NCBI GenBank assembly: GCA_013697395.1
Contig: JACCWY010000268.1
Coordinates: 1-6,448, forward strand
DNA: 6,448 nucleotides
Reading direction: 5' to 3'
Source of the DNA: Chloroflexota bacterium
GTDB lineage: Bacteria; Chloroflexota; Limnocylindria; QHBO01
Position 1 is the stretch's first letter, and each line of letters starts with the position of its first letter. Below the pieces are notes generated by a model. It did no database searches and was not told where the DNA came from. It was given only the letters and a program-made list of their open reading frames with translations. Both the position numbers and the translations under genes were made by a program. Shown in pieces: positions 1 to 5,419 of the stretch.

Positions 1-1
1 C

Positions 2-274
2 CGAGCGGCAGGGCTCGAGCTTCAACAGGTCTTGGGCCCCTGGGATTCGATCATCAACGCGTATCCGGCGGCACGGACGTCGGCCGAGTTGGCTCAGCTC
101 CCGCGCGCCGCCTTGAAGCGACGCCTCGGCGTGCTCGGTGGATTGGCCGGCCGCATCCCCGGCGTTCCGCGGCTTGTCCGCACGCTCCGGCGTGGGGAGC
201 CCGGCCGTCTCTACTCCTTCGTCGCGCGAAAGCCGGGACCCAGCAGCGTCGCGCAACAGAGGGGCGACTCCTGA
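2..274 (+). CDS. C-terminal part of an unidentified protein, possibly a SAM-dependent methyltransferase (5' truncated)
   Basis: The frame is open from the left edge to TGA 272-274, so only the last 90 residues are visible and the start lies outside the window. The fragment is rich in Arg, Leu and Pro and has no membrane span. Its end, with GRLYSFVARKPG, resembles the final beta strand and tail of class I methyltransferases encoded beside glycosyltransferases. The catalytic part is missing, so this is only a guess; a glycosyltransferase tail is also possible. The stop overlaps the next gene by four bases (CTGA), and the ribosome binding site of that gene lies inside this coding region, so the two are almost certainly co-transcribed and translationally coupled. 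Coding is well supported by G/C-rich third positions and the overlap; the product name is not. Confidence 0.6.
   Translation, partial: RAAGLELQQVLGPWDSIINAYPAARTSAELAQLPRAALKRRLGVLGGLAGRIPGVPRLVRTLRRGEPGRLYSFVARKPGPSSVAQQRGDS
259..264 (+). promoter_or_regulatory. Ribosome binding site deciding a CTG start
   Basis: GAGGGG lies 6 bases before CTG 271, an ideal Shine-Dalgarno distance. The protein from 271 begins directly with the first beta strand and glycine motif of a FAD-binding fold. No ATG, GTG or TTG occurs in frame close by: the first in-frame ATG, 475, would delete the whole nucleotide-binding motif. This site is therefore the main evidence for initiation at CTG. Confidence 0.6.
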
Positions 275-1560
275 CGACAAGCACGGCGGTCCTGGGCGCC
301 GGCGCCCTGGGCCTGACAGCGGCGATTCTCCTCGGCCGGTCCGGCGACCGCGTCACCGTCATCGAACGCGCGTCGCTGCCCGGTGGCCTGGCGGCAGGCT
401 TCCAGCCGGCGGACGGGCTCTGGCTCGAGAAGTTCTACCACCACCTCTTCCGGTCCGATACCCGAGCCATCGCGATGATCGAGCAGCTCGGGCTGGGCGA
501 CCGGCTCGAATGGCGCGAGCCCGTCACCGCGACCCTGCACGACGGTCGGCCCTACCAGCTCGACTCGCCGGCCTCGCTGCTGCGCTTCTCGCCGCTCCCG
601 CTGGTCGATCGGCTGCGCATGGGTGCCGCCCTCGCCGCCCTCAAGGCGATGCCCAACCCGCGGCTGCTCGTGGGCGAAACGGCCGCGGCGTGGACCCGTC
701 GCTGGATGGGCGAGCGCGCCTACGAGGTCGTGTGGGAGCCGCTCCTGCGCGGGAAGTTCGGCGACGCTGCGCCTGAGATCGCGATGCCGTGGTTCTGGGC
801 CCGCGTCCATGACAGGACGCAGTCGCTCGGCTACGTGCGCGGTGGCTTTCAGCAGCTCTACGACCGGATGGCGGACGAGGTCCGCGCGGCCGGCGGCGAA
901 ACGCGGTTCGGCACGTCGGTCACCTCGGTGCGAACGGACGGCGCCGGACTGCTGGTCGAGACCGACCAGGGAAGCGAACGCTTCGACCGGGTCATCTCCA
1001 CGTTCGCCCCGCGGCTGACTGCTCGGCTCGTGCCGGAGCTGCCGGACGAGTGGCGCGCGCGCCACGAGTGGGGTCGCGCCTACGGGGCGCACTGCGTTGT
1101 GCTCGCCCTCGACCGCCCGCTCACATCGACTTACTGGCTGAACGTGAACGACCCTGGGTTCCCATTCATGGCCCTCGTCGAGCACACGAACTACATGCCG
1201 GCTGCCGACTATGGCGGCCGGCACTTGGTCTACCTCGGCAACTATCGGCCGATGGACGACACGCTCATGACCGCGCCACTGGACGCGATCCTGGACGAGT
1301 TCCTGCCGCATCTCGAGCGTCTGAACATCGCCTTCGATCGATCCTGGCTCACGGATGCGTGGGTCTTTGCCGCGCCGTTCTCGCAGCCGATTGTGTCCGT
1401 GGACTACCGCGACCACATCCCGCCGTTCCACACGCCGGTCGCCGGGCTGTGGGTGGCGAGCATGTTCCAGGTCTACCCGCACGATCGCGGGCAGAACTAT
1501 TCGATCGCGCTGGCGGACCGCCTGGTTGACAGGGTTACGGGTCGAACGCTGGCGCGCTAG
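271..1560 (+). CDS. NAD(P)/FAD-dependent oxidoreductase (protoporphyrinogen oxidase / amine oxidase superfamily)
   Basis: A 429-residue flavoprotein if CTG 271 is the start. The N-terminus is a Rossmann fold: GAGALG at residues 9-14 is the GxGxxG dinucleotide motif, Glu32 at the end of the second strand should bind the FAD ribose, and PGGL at 37-40 is the second glycine pair typical of this superfamily. The C-terminal stretch from 393 (LWVASMFQVYPHDRGQNYSI) resembles the closing FAD-contact segment of HemY/phytoene-desaturase-like enzymes. Length is normal for the family. Beginning at ATG 475 would lose 68 residues including the FAD motif, so it is rejected. The substrate cannot be read from sequence; homologues are common in polysaccharide or glycolipid clusters, and a GT4 glycosyltransferase lies about 900 bp downstream. 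It overlaps its upstream partner by CTGA, and its TAG shares CTAG with the convergent small gene. Confidence 0.88.
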   Translation: MTTSTAVLGAGALGLTAAILLGRSGDRVTVIERASLPGGLAAGFQPADGLWLEKFYHHLFRSDTRAIAMIEQLGLGDRLEWREPVTATLHDGRPYQLDSPASLLRFSPLPLVDRLRMGAALAALKAMPNPRLLVGETAAAWTRRWMGERAYEVVWEPLLRGKFGDAAPEIAMPWFWARVHDRTQSLGYVRGGFQQLYDRMADEVRAAGGETRFGTSVTSVRTDGAGLLVETDQGSERFDRVISTFAPRLTARLVPELPDEWRARHEWGRAYGAHCVVLALDRPLTSTYWLNVNDPGFPFMALVEHTNYMPAADYGGRHLVYLGNYRPMDDTLMTAPLDAILDEFLPHLERLNIAFDRSWLTDAWVFAAPFSQPIVSVDYRDHIPPFHTPVAGLWVASMFQVYPHDRGQNYSIALADRLVDRVTGRTLAR

Positions 1561-1742
1561 GGCGCCCCGAAGTCACCGAAGCCGGGCGGCTCGATCTGAA
1601 CGTCCGGCATGGCCGGCCCGCGCCCGTCGAAGATCCCGATCGGACCGAGCGGATAGTCGACGATCGGCAGCCGAACGCCGGCCAGCTTGAGCCCGCCGCC
1701 CACTAGGACGACGAGGAGCACGACCAGGAATATCGCCTTCAT
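1557..1742 (-). CDS. Small single-span membrane protein (61 aa), unknown function
   Basis: ATG at 1742 opens a 61-residue protein. Residues 3-20 (IFLVVLLVVLVGGGLKLA) form one strongly hydrophobic helix preceded by Lys2. A Pro/Gly-rich tail follows that should lie outside the membrane (LPIVDYPLGPIGIFDGRGP and onwards). It could be a signal anchor or an uncleaved signal peptide. I recognise no family. No Shine-Dalgarno is visible; the start codon instead forms the end of a perfect hairpin. It lies 38 bp downstream of another small membrane protein gene on the same strand, so the two probably form a bicistron. Its stop TAG (1559-1557) is the reverse complement of the oxidoreductase stop, so the convergent genes overlap by four bases. 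The codon pattern and the helix with basic N-terminus support a real gene, but homologues are needed to confirm it. Confidence 0.6.
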   Translation of the reverse strand: MKAIFLVVLLVVLVGGGLKLAGVRLPIVDYPLGPIGIFDGRGPAMPDVQIEPPGFGDFGAP

Positions 1743-1763
1743 CGCGCATCAGCATGCGCGATG
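1740..1763 (-). promoter_or_regulatory. Perfect 10-bp hairpin containing the start codon of the 61-aa membrane protein
   Basis: CATCGCGCAT (1740-1749) and ATGCGCGATG (1754-1763) are exact reverse complements around a 4-base loop. In the - strand transcript the AUG of the 61-aa protein is the last three bases of the 3' arm, so the stem should hide it from the ribosome unless opened. Two other ATGs in the same stretch are out of frame. A translational control element or a transcription pause site are both possible. Confidence 0.5.
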
Positions 1764-1780
1764 GAGTCAAGCGACGTTGG

Positions 1781-1969
1781 CTACTCGGCCCGGTCGCTCG
1801 GCGTGGCGGTCGCCGTCGGCGTGGCGGTCGCCTTCGTCGTCGGCTCGGCCGGCGTGTCGACGTGTTCCACGGTCGTGGTCCCGGCGTCTCGTGTCTTCGC
1901 GCGCTGGAGGTAGAACCAGGCGGCGATGAGGGCCGCCAGCATCAGCAGGAAGAGTGGCAGATACTGCAT
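1781..1969 (-). CDS. Small single-span membrane protein with Thr/Ala/Pro-rich tail (62 aa), unknown function
   Basis: The start chosen is ATG 1969, where a hydrophobic helix begins at once: MQYLPLFLLMLAALIAAWFY, then a basic stop-transfer LQRAK. The remaining residues are polar and low in complexity, including KATATPTATATPSDRAE at the end, which is typical of an extracytoplasmic linker or a disordered tail. The frame stays open upstream to an ATG at 2221, but those extra residues look non-coding and would run through the divergent gene region. A GAGG lies 12 bases before the ATG, slightly far for a Shine-Dalgarno. The gene leads a probable bicistron with the 61-aa membrane protein 38 bp downstream, and both have the same architecture (N-terminal helix plus short tail). 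No family is recognised. Confidence 0.6.
   Translation of the reverse strand: MQYLPLFLLMLAALIAAWFYLQRAKTRDAGTTTVEHVDTPAEPTTKATATPTATATPSDRAE
1800..1832. repeat. 18-bp direct repeat coding the Thr/Ala-rich tail
   Basis: GGCGTGGCGGTCGCC occurs at 1800-1814 and again exactly at 1818-1832, separated by GTC, giving an 18-bp period and nearly two full units. On the - strand it encodes the TATATP-like tail of the 62-aa membrane protein. It keeps the reading frame, so copy changes would lengthen or shorten the tail by six residues. Confidence 0.7.
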
Positions 1970-2056
1970 CGGTTCGTTGTACCTCGAAATGGGGCCATTG
2001 GGCGGCCTCCGTCGCGCGCAGTATCCACGCTGTGGGAATGGCGCCCATGGCTCTGA

Positions 2057-2087
2057 CGGGCCATCCGTACCCCGGACCGATGGCCCG
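2057..2087. promoter_or_regulatory. 9-bp inverted repeat just upstream of the small DUF5658-like gene
   Basis: CGGGCCATC (2057-2065) and GATGGCCCG (2079-2087) are perfect reverse complements separated by 13 bases. The 3' arm ends 9 bases before ATG 2097. It sits in the 127-bp divergent intergenic region (1970-2096) that must carry the promoters of both the + and - strand small membrane genes. The centre-to-centre arm spacing is 21 bp, about two helical turns, as for a dimeric repressor site, but an RNA hairpin over the start is equally possible. I see no clear -35/-10 pair in either direction. Confidence 0.4.
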
Positions 2088-2096
2088 CTTCGTGCA

Positions 2097-2420
2097 ATGC
2101 TGGCACGCGTGTTCACGGCTCGGTTCATCCTCTTCGGGCTCGTCCTGGCACAGCTTGCCGACGCCACGACCTTCATGGTCGGCGTGTCGCGCTTCGGGAT
2201 CGGGCTCGAAAGCAACGGCATCGCCGCGGGCCTCTACCACCTCGGTGGCATCGACGCCGTTCTGCTCGTGAAGGGGGCCGTGATCGTGGCCACCACGACC
2301 ATCCTGGCCTACACCGCGCCTCGCTTCCCGCGCCTGCTGGTCTGGGGCGGCGCCACCGCCACCAGCCTGGGCCTCCTCGGCTTCGCCGCGAACACGACGT
2401 CGATCCTCCTCGTTTCCTGA
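2097..2420 (+). CDS. Small three-helix membrane protein, DUF5658-like
   Basis: ATG 2097 gives 107 residues that are almost wholly membrane. Helices run at about 8-29 (RFILFGLVLAQLADATTF), 53-73 (DAVLLVKGAVIVATTTILAY) and 80-101. The pattern of an early helix with Leu-Ala-Asp (19-22), a short loop with Glu38-x-Asn40 and a second helix beginning LLVK is what I know from DUF5658-like proteins, whose function is unknown. The frame continues upstream to 1926, but that part has poor third-position G/C and no hydrophobicity, so 2097 is preferred. No Shine-Dalgarno is visible, and a 9-bp inverted repeat lies directly before the start. The gene is divergent from two other tiny membrane protein genes and is followed after 47 bp, across a hairpin, by the glycosyltransferase. 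Family assignment is moderate; the coding call is good. Confidence 0.72.
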   Translation: MLARVFTARFILFGLVLAQLADATTFMVGVSRFGIGLESNGIAAGLYHLGGIDAVLLVKGAVIVATTTILAYTAPRFPRLLVWGGATATSLGLLGFAANTTSILLVS

Positions 2421-2425
2421 CGCCA

Positions 2426-2448
2426 ACCGCTTTGACGAGCAAAGCGGT
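2426..2448 (+). terminator. 9-bp hairpin after the DUF5658-like gene (possible terminator or operator)
   Basis: ACCGCTTTG (2426-2434) and CAAAGCGGT (2440-2448) pair perfectly around a 5-base loop, 5 bases after stop TGA 2418-2420. No T-run follows, so it is not a canonical intrinsic terminator. It may be a weak terminator, an mRNA 3' stabiliser, or a site controlling the glycosyltransferase start at 2468. Confidence 0.45.
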
Positions 2449-2467
2449 CCCACCTAGCATCGAGCGG

Positions 2468-3763
2468 GTGAATCCCCACCGTCCGCGTCGGGCCGGCGTC
2501 CCCGACCACGAGGGCGCCATCGCCGGGGCGGCCTACACGCGTCATCGGCGCATCCATCGGTCTCAGAGCCGGCTCCGGCCGAGGATCCTGCAGCTGCTTG
2601 CGACCGGCGGCAACGGCGGGGCCCAGGAGAGCTACACCGGGCTCCTCCTGCGACTTGACCGATCGAGGTACGAGGTCCGCGCACTCTCCCTGTCGGCCGG
2701 TTCCGCCGTCCAGCGCCTGCGGGCGCTCGGCGTCGCCGTCGACGTTCTCGAGCAGGCCGATGACGAACTCGCCGTCCGCGAGCTCGCCGCGTGGCTGCGC
2801 CGGGAGGAGATCGACCTCGTCCACGCCCACATGTACCGCGCCGAGGTGCTCGGGACGCGGGCGGCGGTCGCGGCCGGCACGCCGGTCATCATGGCCACCG
2901 TCCACTCCTCTCGAGTCCGCTCCTCGGAGGACACTGCGCTGCTCGCTTCCCTGACGCCGGCGATCGACCGGCTCATCGTCCCGTCCGAGAGCATCGCGCG
3001 CAAGGTCCGGTCAGAAGGCCGCAGCGCTGCGCGCTTCGCAGTCATCCCGAACGGCGTCGACCTGTCGCGCTTCGCCACGCCACCGCCGGCGTGCGGCCTG
3101 CGCCGCGAGTTCGGGATTCCGCCGGACGCTCCGCTAATCGGGGCTGTCGCGCGGCTCGAGCCCGAGAAGGGCCACCGCCACCTGATCGAGGCCGTGCCCG
3201 CAATCCTCGACGCGGCGCCCGGGGCGTGGCTGGTCATCGTGGGGGAGGGCTCCCAGGCCGATGCCCTGAAGGCGCAGGCAGCCGCGCTCGGTCCCCTCGT
3301 TGCCCGACGGATCATCTTCACCGGACGTCGGGAGGACGTCTCGGCGCTCACGGCCGATTTGACCGTGGCCGTCTCGCCGTCCCTGCGCGAGGCGCAGGGC
3401 ATCTCGATCCTGGAGGCCATGGCGCGCCGACGCCCGGTCGTCGCCTCCGCCGTGGGGGGCATCCCCGAGGTCATCACCCAAGGCATCGATGGGCTCCTGG
3501 TCCCGCCGGCGGATCCCGCGGCCCTGGCCACGGCGATCGGCTCGCTCGTCGCTGATCCCGCGCTGCGCGCTTGGATTGGTGAGGCTGGCTACCGCACGGT
3601 CGCCGAGCGATTCAGCATCGACGCGCAGGTGAAGCGGACGGAGGCCCTCTACGACGAGGAGCTCGCCCGCGCCGGCGTTCTCGAACGTGTCCGGACACCG
3701 CAGCGCGTGCGGGTGGTCGCGCGACCCACCGAGCGGGGCGCGCTGGAGGTCCCGCCGGTCTGA
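2468..3763 (+). CDS. Glycosyltransferase family 4 (GT-B fold)
   Basis: With GTG 2468 the protein has 431 residues. A basic, probably disordered extension of about 37 residues precedes the N-terminal GT-B domain, which begins at RILQLLATGGNGGAQ (39-53), the glycine-rich acceptor-side loop. The C-terminal donor domain shows VARLEPEKG with Arg229 and Lys234 placed to bind the nucleotide-sugar phosphates, and EAQGISILE with Glu308 and Glu316, the E-x7-E signature of GT4, followed by PVVASAVGGIPEV. These enzymes transfer a sugar from a nucleotide-sugar donor with retention of configuration, usually into cell-surface polysaccharide or glycolipid; the sugar is not predictable here. The frame also allows TTG 2432, but that codon lies inside a perfect hairpin and the codons up to 2467 look non-coding. 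The Arg-rich C-terminal tail beyond about 395 is unusual. It probably acts at the inner face of the membrane. Confidence 0.9.
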   Translation: MNPHRPRRAGVPDHEGAIAGAAYTRHRRIHRSQSRLRPRILQLLATGGNGGAQESYTGLLLRLDRSRYEVRALSLSAGSAVQRLRALGVAVDVLEQADDELAVRELAAWLRREEIDLVHAHMYRAEVLGTRAAVAAGTPVIMATVHSSRVRSSEDTALLASLTPAIDRLIVPSESIARKVRSEGRSAARFAVIPNGVDLSRFATPPPACGLRREFGIPPDAPLIGAVARLEPEKGHRHLIEAVPAILDAAPGAWLVIVGEGSQADALKAQAAALGPLVARRIIFTGRREDVSALTADLTVAVSPSLREAQGISILEAMARRRPVVASAVGGIPEVITQGIDGLLVPPADPAALATAIGSLVADPALRAWIGEAGYRTVAERFSIDAQVKRTEALYDEELARAGVLERVRTPQRVRVVARPTERGALEVPPV

Positions 3764-3772
3764 TGCGTAAGA

Positions 3773-3800
3773 GCCCCTCCCGATGGGATCGAGGAGGGGC
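3773..3800. terminator. Strong bidirectional terminator-like hairpin between convergent genes
   Basis: GCCCCTCC (3773-3780) pairs with GGAGGGGC (3793-3800). The inner CGAT (3781-3784) pairs with ATCG (3788-3791), closing on a GGG loop, so there are 12 base pairs with a single bulged A at 3792. It lies 9 bp after the glycosyltransferase stop and 26 bp from the stop of the convergent yggT-like gene. There is no good T-run, although the - strand continues TCTTACG. It probably ends or protects both transcripts. Confidence 0.7.
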
Positions 3801-3826
3801 CTGGACGTCTCGTGATGCGGAACGGC

Positions 3827-4354
3827 TTACGCGACGCTCACCCGGTCCCTGTCTCCGAGGCGAAGGATCGCCATGAGGAGCAGGTAGATCAGCAGCCAGC
3901 CGATGAGCGCGACCACGGCCGCAACGTCGAAGACGCTGCCGCCGCCCGGGGTCACGGCGTCGAAGGCGAAGATGCCACGGAACGGCACCACGAACGGCTC
4001 CGTGATGTTGTAGACGAAGTCGACGATCGAGTTGGACTCGTTTGCCACCAGCAGCAGGAGCAGGATGCGCAGTCCGATCATCACGACGAGGATCCCGAAC
4101 ACGAGGGACAGGATCCGACGGGCGTAGTACAGCGGGCCTGGACCGGCCGGCTCCGCGTAGACGGGTGCCGCCGGCTGCGAGTTGACGTTCACCTGGCCCT
4201 GGCCGGGTGGGGGTGCGGCGTACACCGGTTCCGCGGGTCGTTCCCTCTCGACGTACGTTTGGCGCTCCACGACGCGCGTGTCGTCTCGAGCGGTGTCATC
4301 GGGATAGGCGGGATCGGGGTCGGGGTCGGGGTCGGGGCGACGGTCATAGGTCAT
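3827..4354 (-). CDS. YggT-family membrane protein with long Pro-rich N-terminal extension
   Basis: ATG 4354 gives 175 residues and has GGAGGT 10 bases upstream, which fixes the start. Residues 1-75 are polar and disordered, with a (Pro-Asp) run at 7-15 and many Pro, Glu and Arg. The YggT core follows: helix 81-104 (ILSLVFGILVVMIGLRILLL), the family loop TEPFVVPFRGIF at 118-129, and helix 142-164. Most YggT proteins have either a bare two-helix unit or two such units, so the tail is an addition, probably cytoplasmic. YggT proteins have been linked to envelope and division-site functions and osmotic tolerance, but no biochemical activity is established. It is the last gene of the - strand cluster, 59 bp after pcm, and ends at a shared terminator hairpin. 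A 6-bp stem encloses its ribosome binding site. Confidence in the family is high. Confidence 0.87.
   Translation of the reverse strand: MTYDRRPDPDPDPDPAYPDDTARDDTRVVERQTYVERERPAEPVYAAPPPGQGQVNVNSQPAAPVYAEPAGPGPLYYARRILSLVFGILVVMIGLRILLLLLVANESNSIVDFVYNITEPFVVPFRGIFAFDAVTPGGGSVFDVAAVVALIGWLLIYLLLMAILRLGDRDRVSVA
4310..4336. repeat. Hexamer tandem repeat coding Pro-Asp in the YggT-like protein
   Basis: Four and a half copies of a 6-bp unit, GGGGTC with one GGGATC variant, encode residues 7-15 (PDPDPDPDP) of the YggT-like protein on the - strand. The unit is a multiple of three, so slippage would change tail length without a frameshift. The location is in the disordered tail, away from the membrane core. 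Confidence 0.75.
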
Positions 4355-4385
4355 GGTCGCGAGTACCTCCGGGATGCGACCGATG
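4352..4385 (-). promoter_or_regulatory. yggT translation start: Shine-Dalgarno in the loop of a hairpin
   Basis: In the - strand transcript GGTCGC (4381-4376) pairs with GCGACC (4360-4355). The loop of 15 bases carries the Shine-Dalgarno GGAGGT (4370-4365). The start codon AUG (4354-4352) follows the stem immediately and can itself pair with CAT (4385-4383) if base 4382 bulges out. This could tune translation of yggT relative to pcm. The stem is short, so significance is uncertain. Confidence 0.4.
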
Positions 4386-4413
4386 CACGCCCTGTGCCAG
4401 CCTCGGCCGGCGC

Positions 4414-5115
4414 CTATGCTTCCTCGGGATAGCCGTGCTCCCCGATGAGCGGAACGAACACGACCGGCTCCAGCGCCTCGTGCGTCCACTCGTCCCCGTC
4501 ACGAACGACCAGGGTCAGGATCTGGTGCTGCCGATCGCCCACCGGCATGACCAGCCTGCCACCTGACGGTTCCAGCTGCTCCATCAACGGCGTCGGCACC
4601 GAAGGCCCTCCGGCGGTGACCAGGATGGACCGATACGGCGCGCGCGTGGCGAGGCCGCTGGTTCCGTCGCCCACCACGACCGTTACGCGGTCCGCGTAGC
4701 CAGCCTGCGCCAGGCGCCCGCGCGCCTCATCCGCGAGCGTCGCGTGCCGCTCGATGGTCACGAGCCGCGCGCCCAGCGCAGCCAGGATGGCGGCCTGGTA
4801 GCCGGATCCTGTGCCGATCTCCAGGACGGCGGCACCCTCCCAGCCACCTTCCGGGCGCGCTGCGGCGGTCATCATCGCCACCACGAATGGCTGCGAGATC
4901 GTCTGTCCCGAACCCACGGGCAGGGCGTGGTCGCCGTACGGCTCGTCGCCGTCGACGAAGAGGTGGCGCTCGACTGCGCCGAACGCCGTCAGCAGCTCGG
5001 GATCGCGGATACCGCGTGCCTCGAGCTGCTCGGCCACCATCCTCGCCCGGTCGCGAGCGTGGTCGGCATCGCCTCCGGGGTCGCGCGGCTGCCGCAGGAA
5101 GCGCGGCCACCGCAT
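4414..5115 (-). CDS. pcm: Protein-L-isoaspartate O-methyltransferase
   Basis: This enzyme uses S-adenosylmethionine to methylate isoaspartyl residues formed by ageing of Asn and Asp in proteins, starting their repair; it is cytosolic. With ATG 5115 it has 233 residues, slightly above the usual 205-220. Visible motifs are MVAEQLEARGI (26-36), RHLFV (50-54), the family signature GQTISQPFVVAMM (70-82), SAM motif I VLEIGTGSGYQAAIL (97-111), VTIER (119-123) as the acidic end of strand 2, GDGTSG (149-154), the VTAGGPSVP stretch (166-174, normally VTAAAPxVP) and GGRLVMPVG (185-193). The frame extends to 5355, but that part is antisense to the YtxH gene and non-coding in character; an internal ATG at 5040 would still keep the core. 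It begins 7 bp after the YtxH-like stop, implying translational coupling, and precedes yggT by 59 bp. Confidence 0.93.
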   Translation of the reverse strand: MRWPRFLRQPRDPGGDADHARDRARMVAEQLEARGIRDPELLTAFGAVERHLFVDGDEPYGDHALPVGSGQTISQPFVVAMMTAAARPEGGWEGAAVLEIGTGSGYQAAILAALGARLVTIERHATLADEARGRLAQAGYADRVTVVVGDGTSGLATRAPYRSILVTAGGPSVPTPLMEQLEPSGGRLVMPVGDRQHQILTLVVRDGDEWTHEALEPVVFVPLIGEHGYPEEA

Positions 5116-5122
5116 CGGCGTA

Positions 5123-5419
5123 TCAGCCGGTGCTGCTAGTGCCGGCGCTGGTGGCGGCGCGCGTGCGAGTTCGGCCGCCGTTCGAGGCCCGTGCGGCGCG
5201 CGGCGCCTCGGCCTCTTCGTCGATCCGCCCGGCATCGGTCGAGGGAGCGCCGGTGTCGGCCGTGCCCAGGCTGGCGGCGTCGAGCACGTCGTTGAGGATG
5301 CGGTCCGCCTTTTCCCGCAACATTCGTCGGGTCTGCTCTCCGCTCCGTGGAGCAAGCAGCACGCCGACGGCGAGCCCTACGAAGAAGAACCGAATCGCGA
5401 TGCGTACGCGGCTGAACAT
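5123..5419 (-). CDS. YtxH-like single-span membrane protein
   Basis: ATG 5419 with AAGGA 11 bases upstream gives 98 residues. Residues 8-23 form one hydrophobic helix (AIRFFFVGLAVGVLLA) running into APRSGEQTRRML (24-35), which matches the LLAPxSGxETR hallmark just after the helix in YtxH-domain proteins. A charged helix, REKADRILNDVLDAA (35-49), follows, then a disordered Ala, Thr, Arg and Glu-rich tail. YtxH proteins are linked to general stress in Bacillus, but their molecular role is unknown. It heads the cluster with pcm (7 bp downstream) and yggT. The pairing with a protein-repair enzyme suits a stress or envelope-maintenance operon; this is inference. The alternative upstream start at 5497 would add an unrelated stretch before the helix and has no better ribosome site. 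Confidence 0.82.
   Translation of the reverse strand: MFSRVRIAIRFFFVGLAVGVLLAPRSGEQTRRMLREKADRILNDVLDAASLGTADTGAPSTDAGRIDEEAEAPRAARASNGGRTRTRAATSAGTSSTG

Noticed and set aside
211..1482. Long open frame on the - strand (over 400 codons) opposite the oxidoreductase
   Set aside because: It is antisense to a gene with clear FAD motifs; its protein is Arg/His/Glu-rich without motifs, as expected from the complement of high-GC coding sequence.
2432..2467. TTG 2432 as the glycosyltransferase start
   Set aside because: The codon lies inside a perfect hairpin, has no ribosome site, and the following codons (AAA, CCA, CCT) lack the G/C third positions of the rest of the gene. GTG 2468 is preferred, though it too has no strong ribosome site.
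2632..3531. 299-codon open frame on the - strand opposite the glycosyltransferase
   Set aside because: Composition is Arg/Ala/Ser/Thr-rich with no domain, while the + strand shows the GT4 E-x7-E motif.
3812..4432. 206-codon open frame on the + strand opposite yggT
   Set aside because: It is a shadow: the charged, His/Asp/Glu-rich product mirrors the YggT coding strand, which has a good ribosome site and the family loop.
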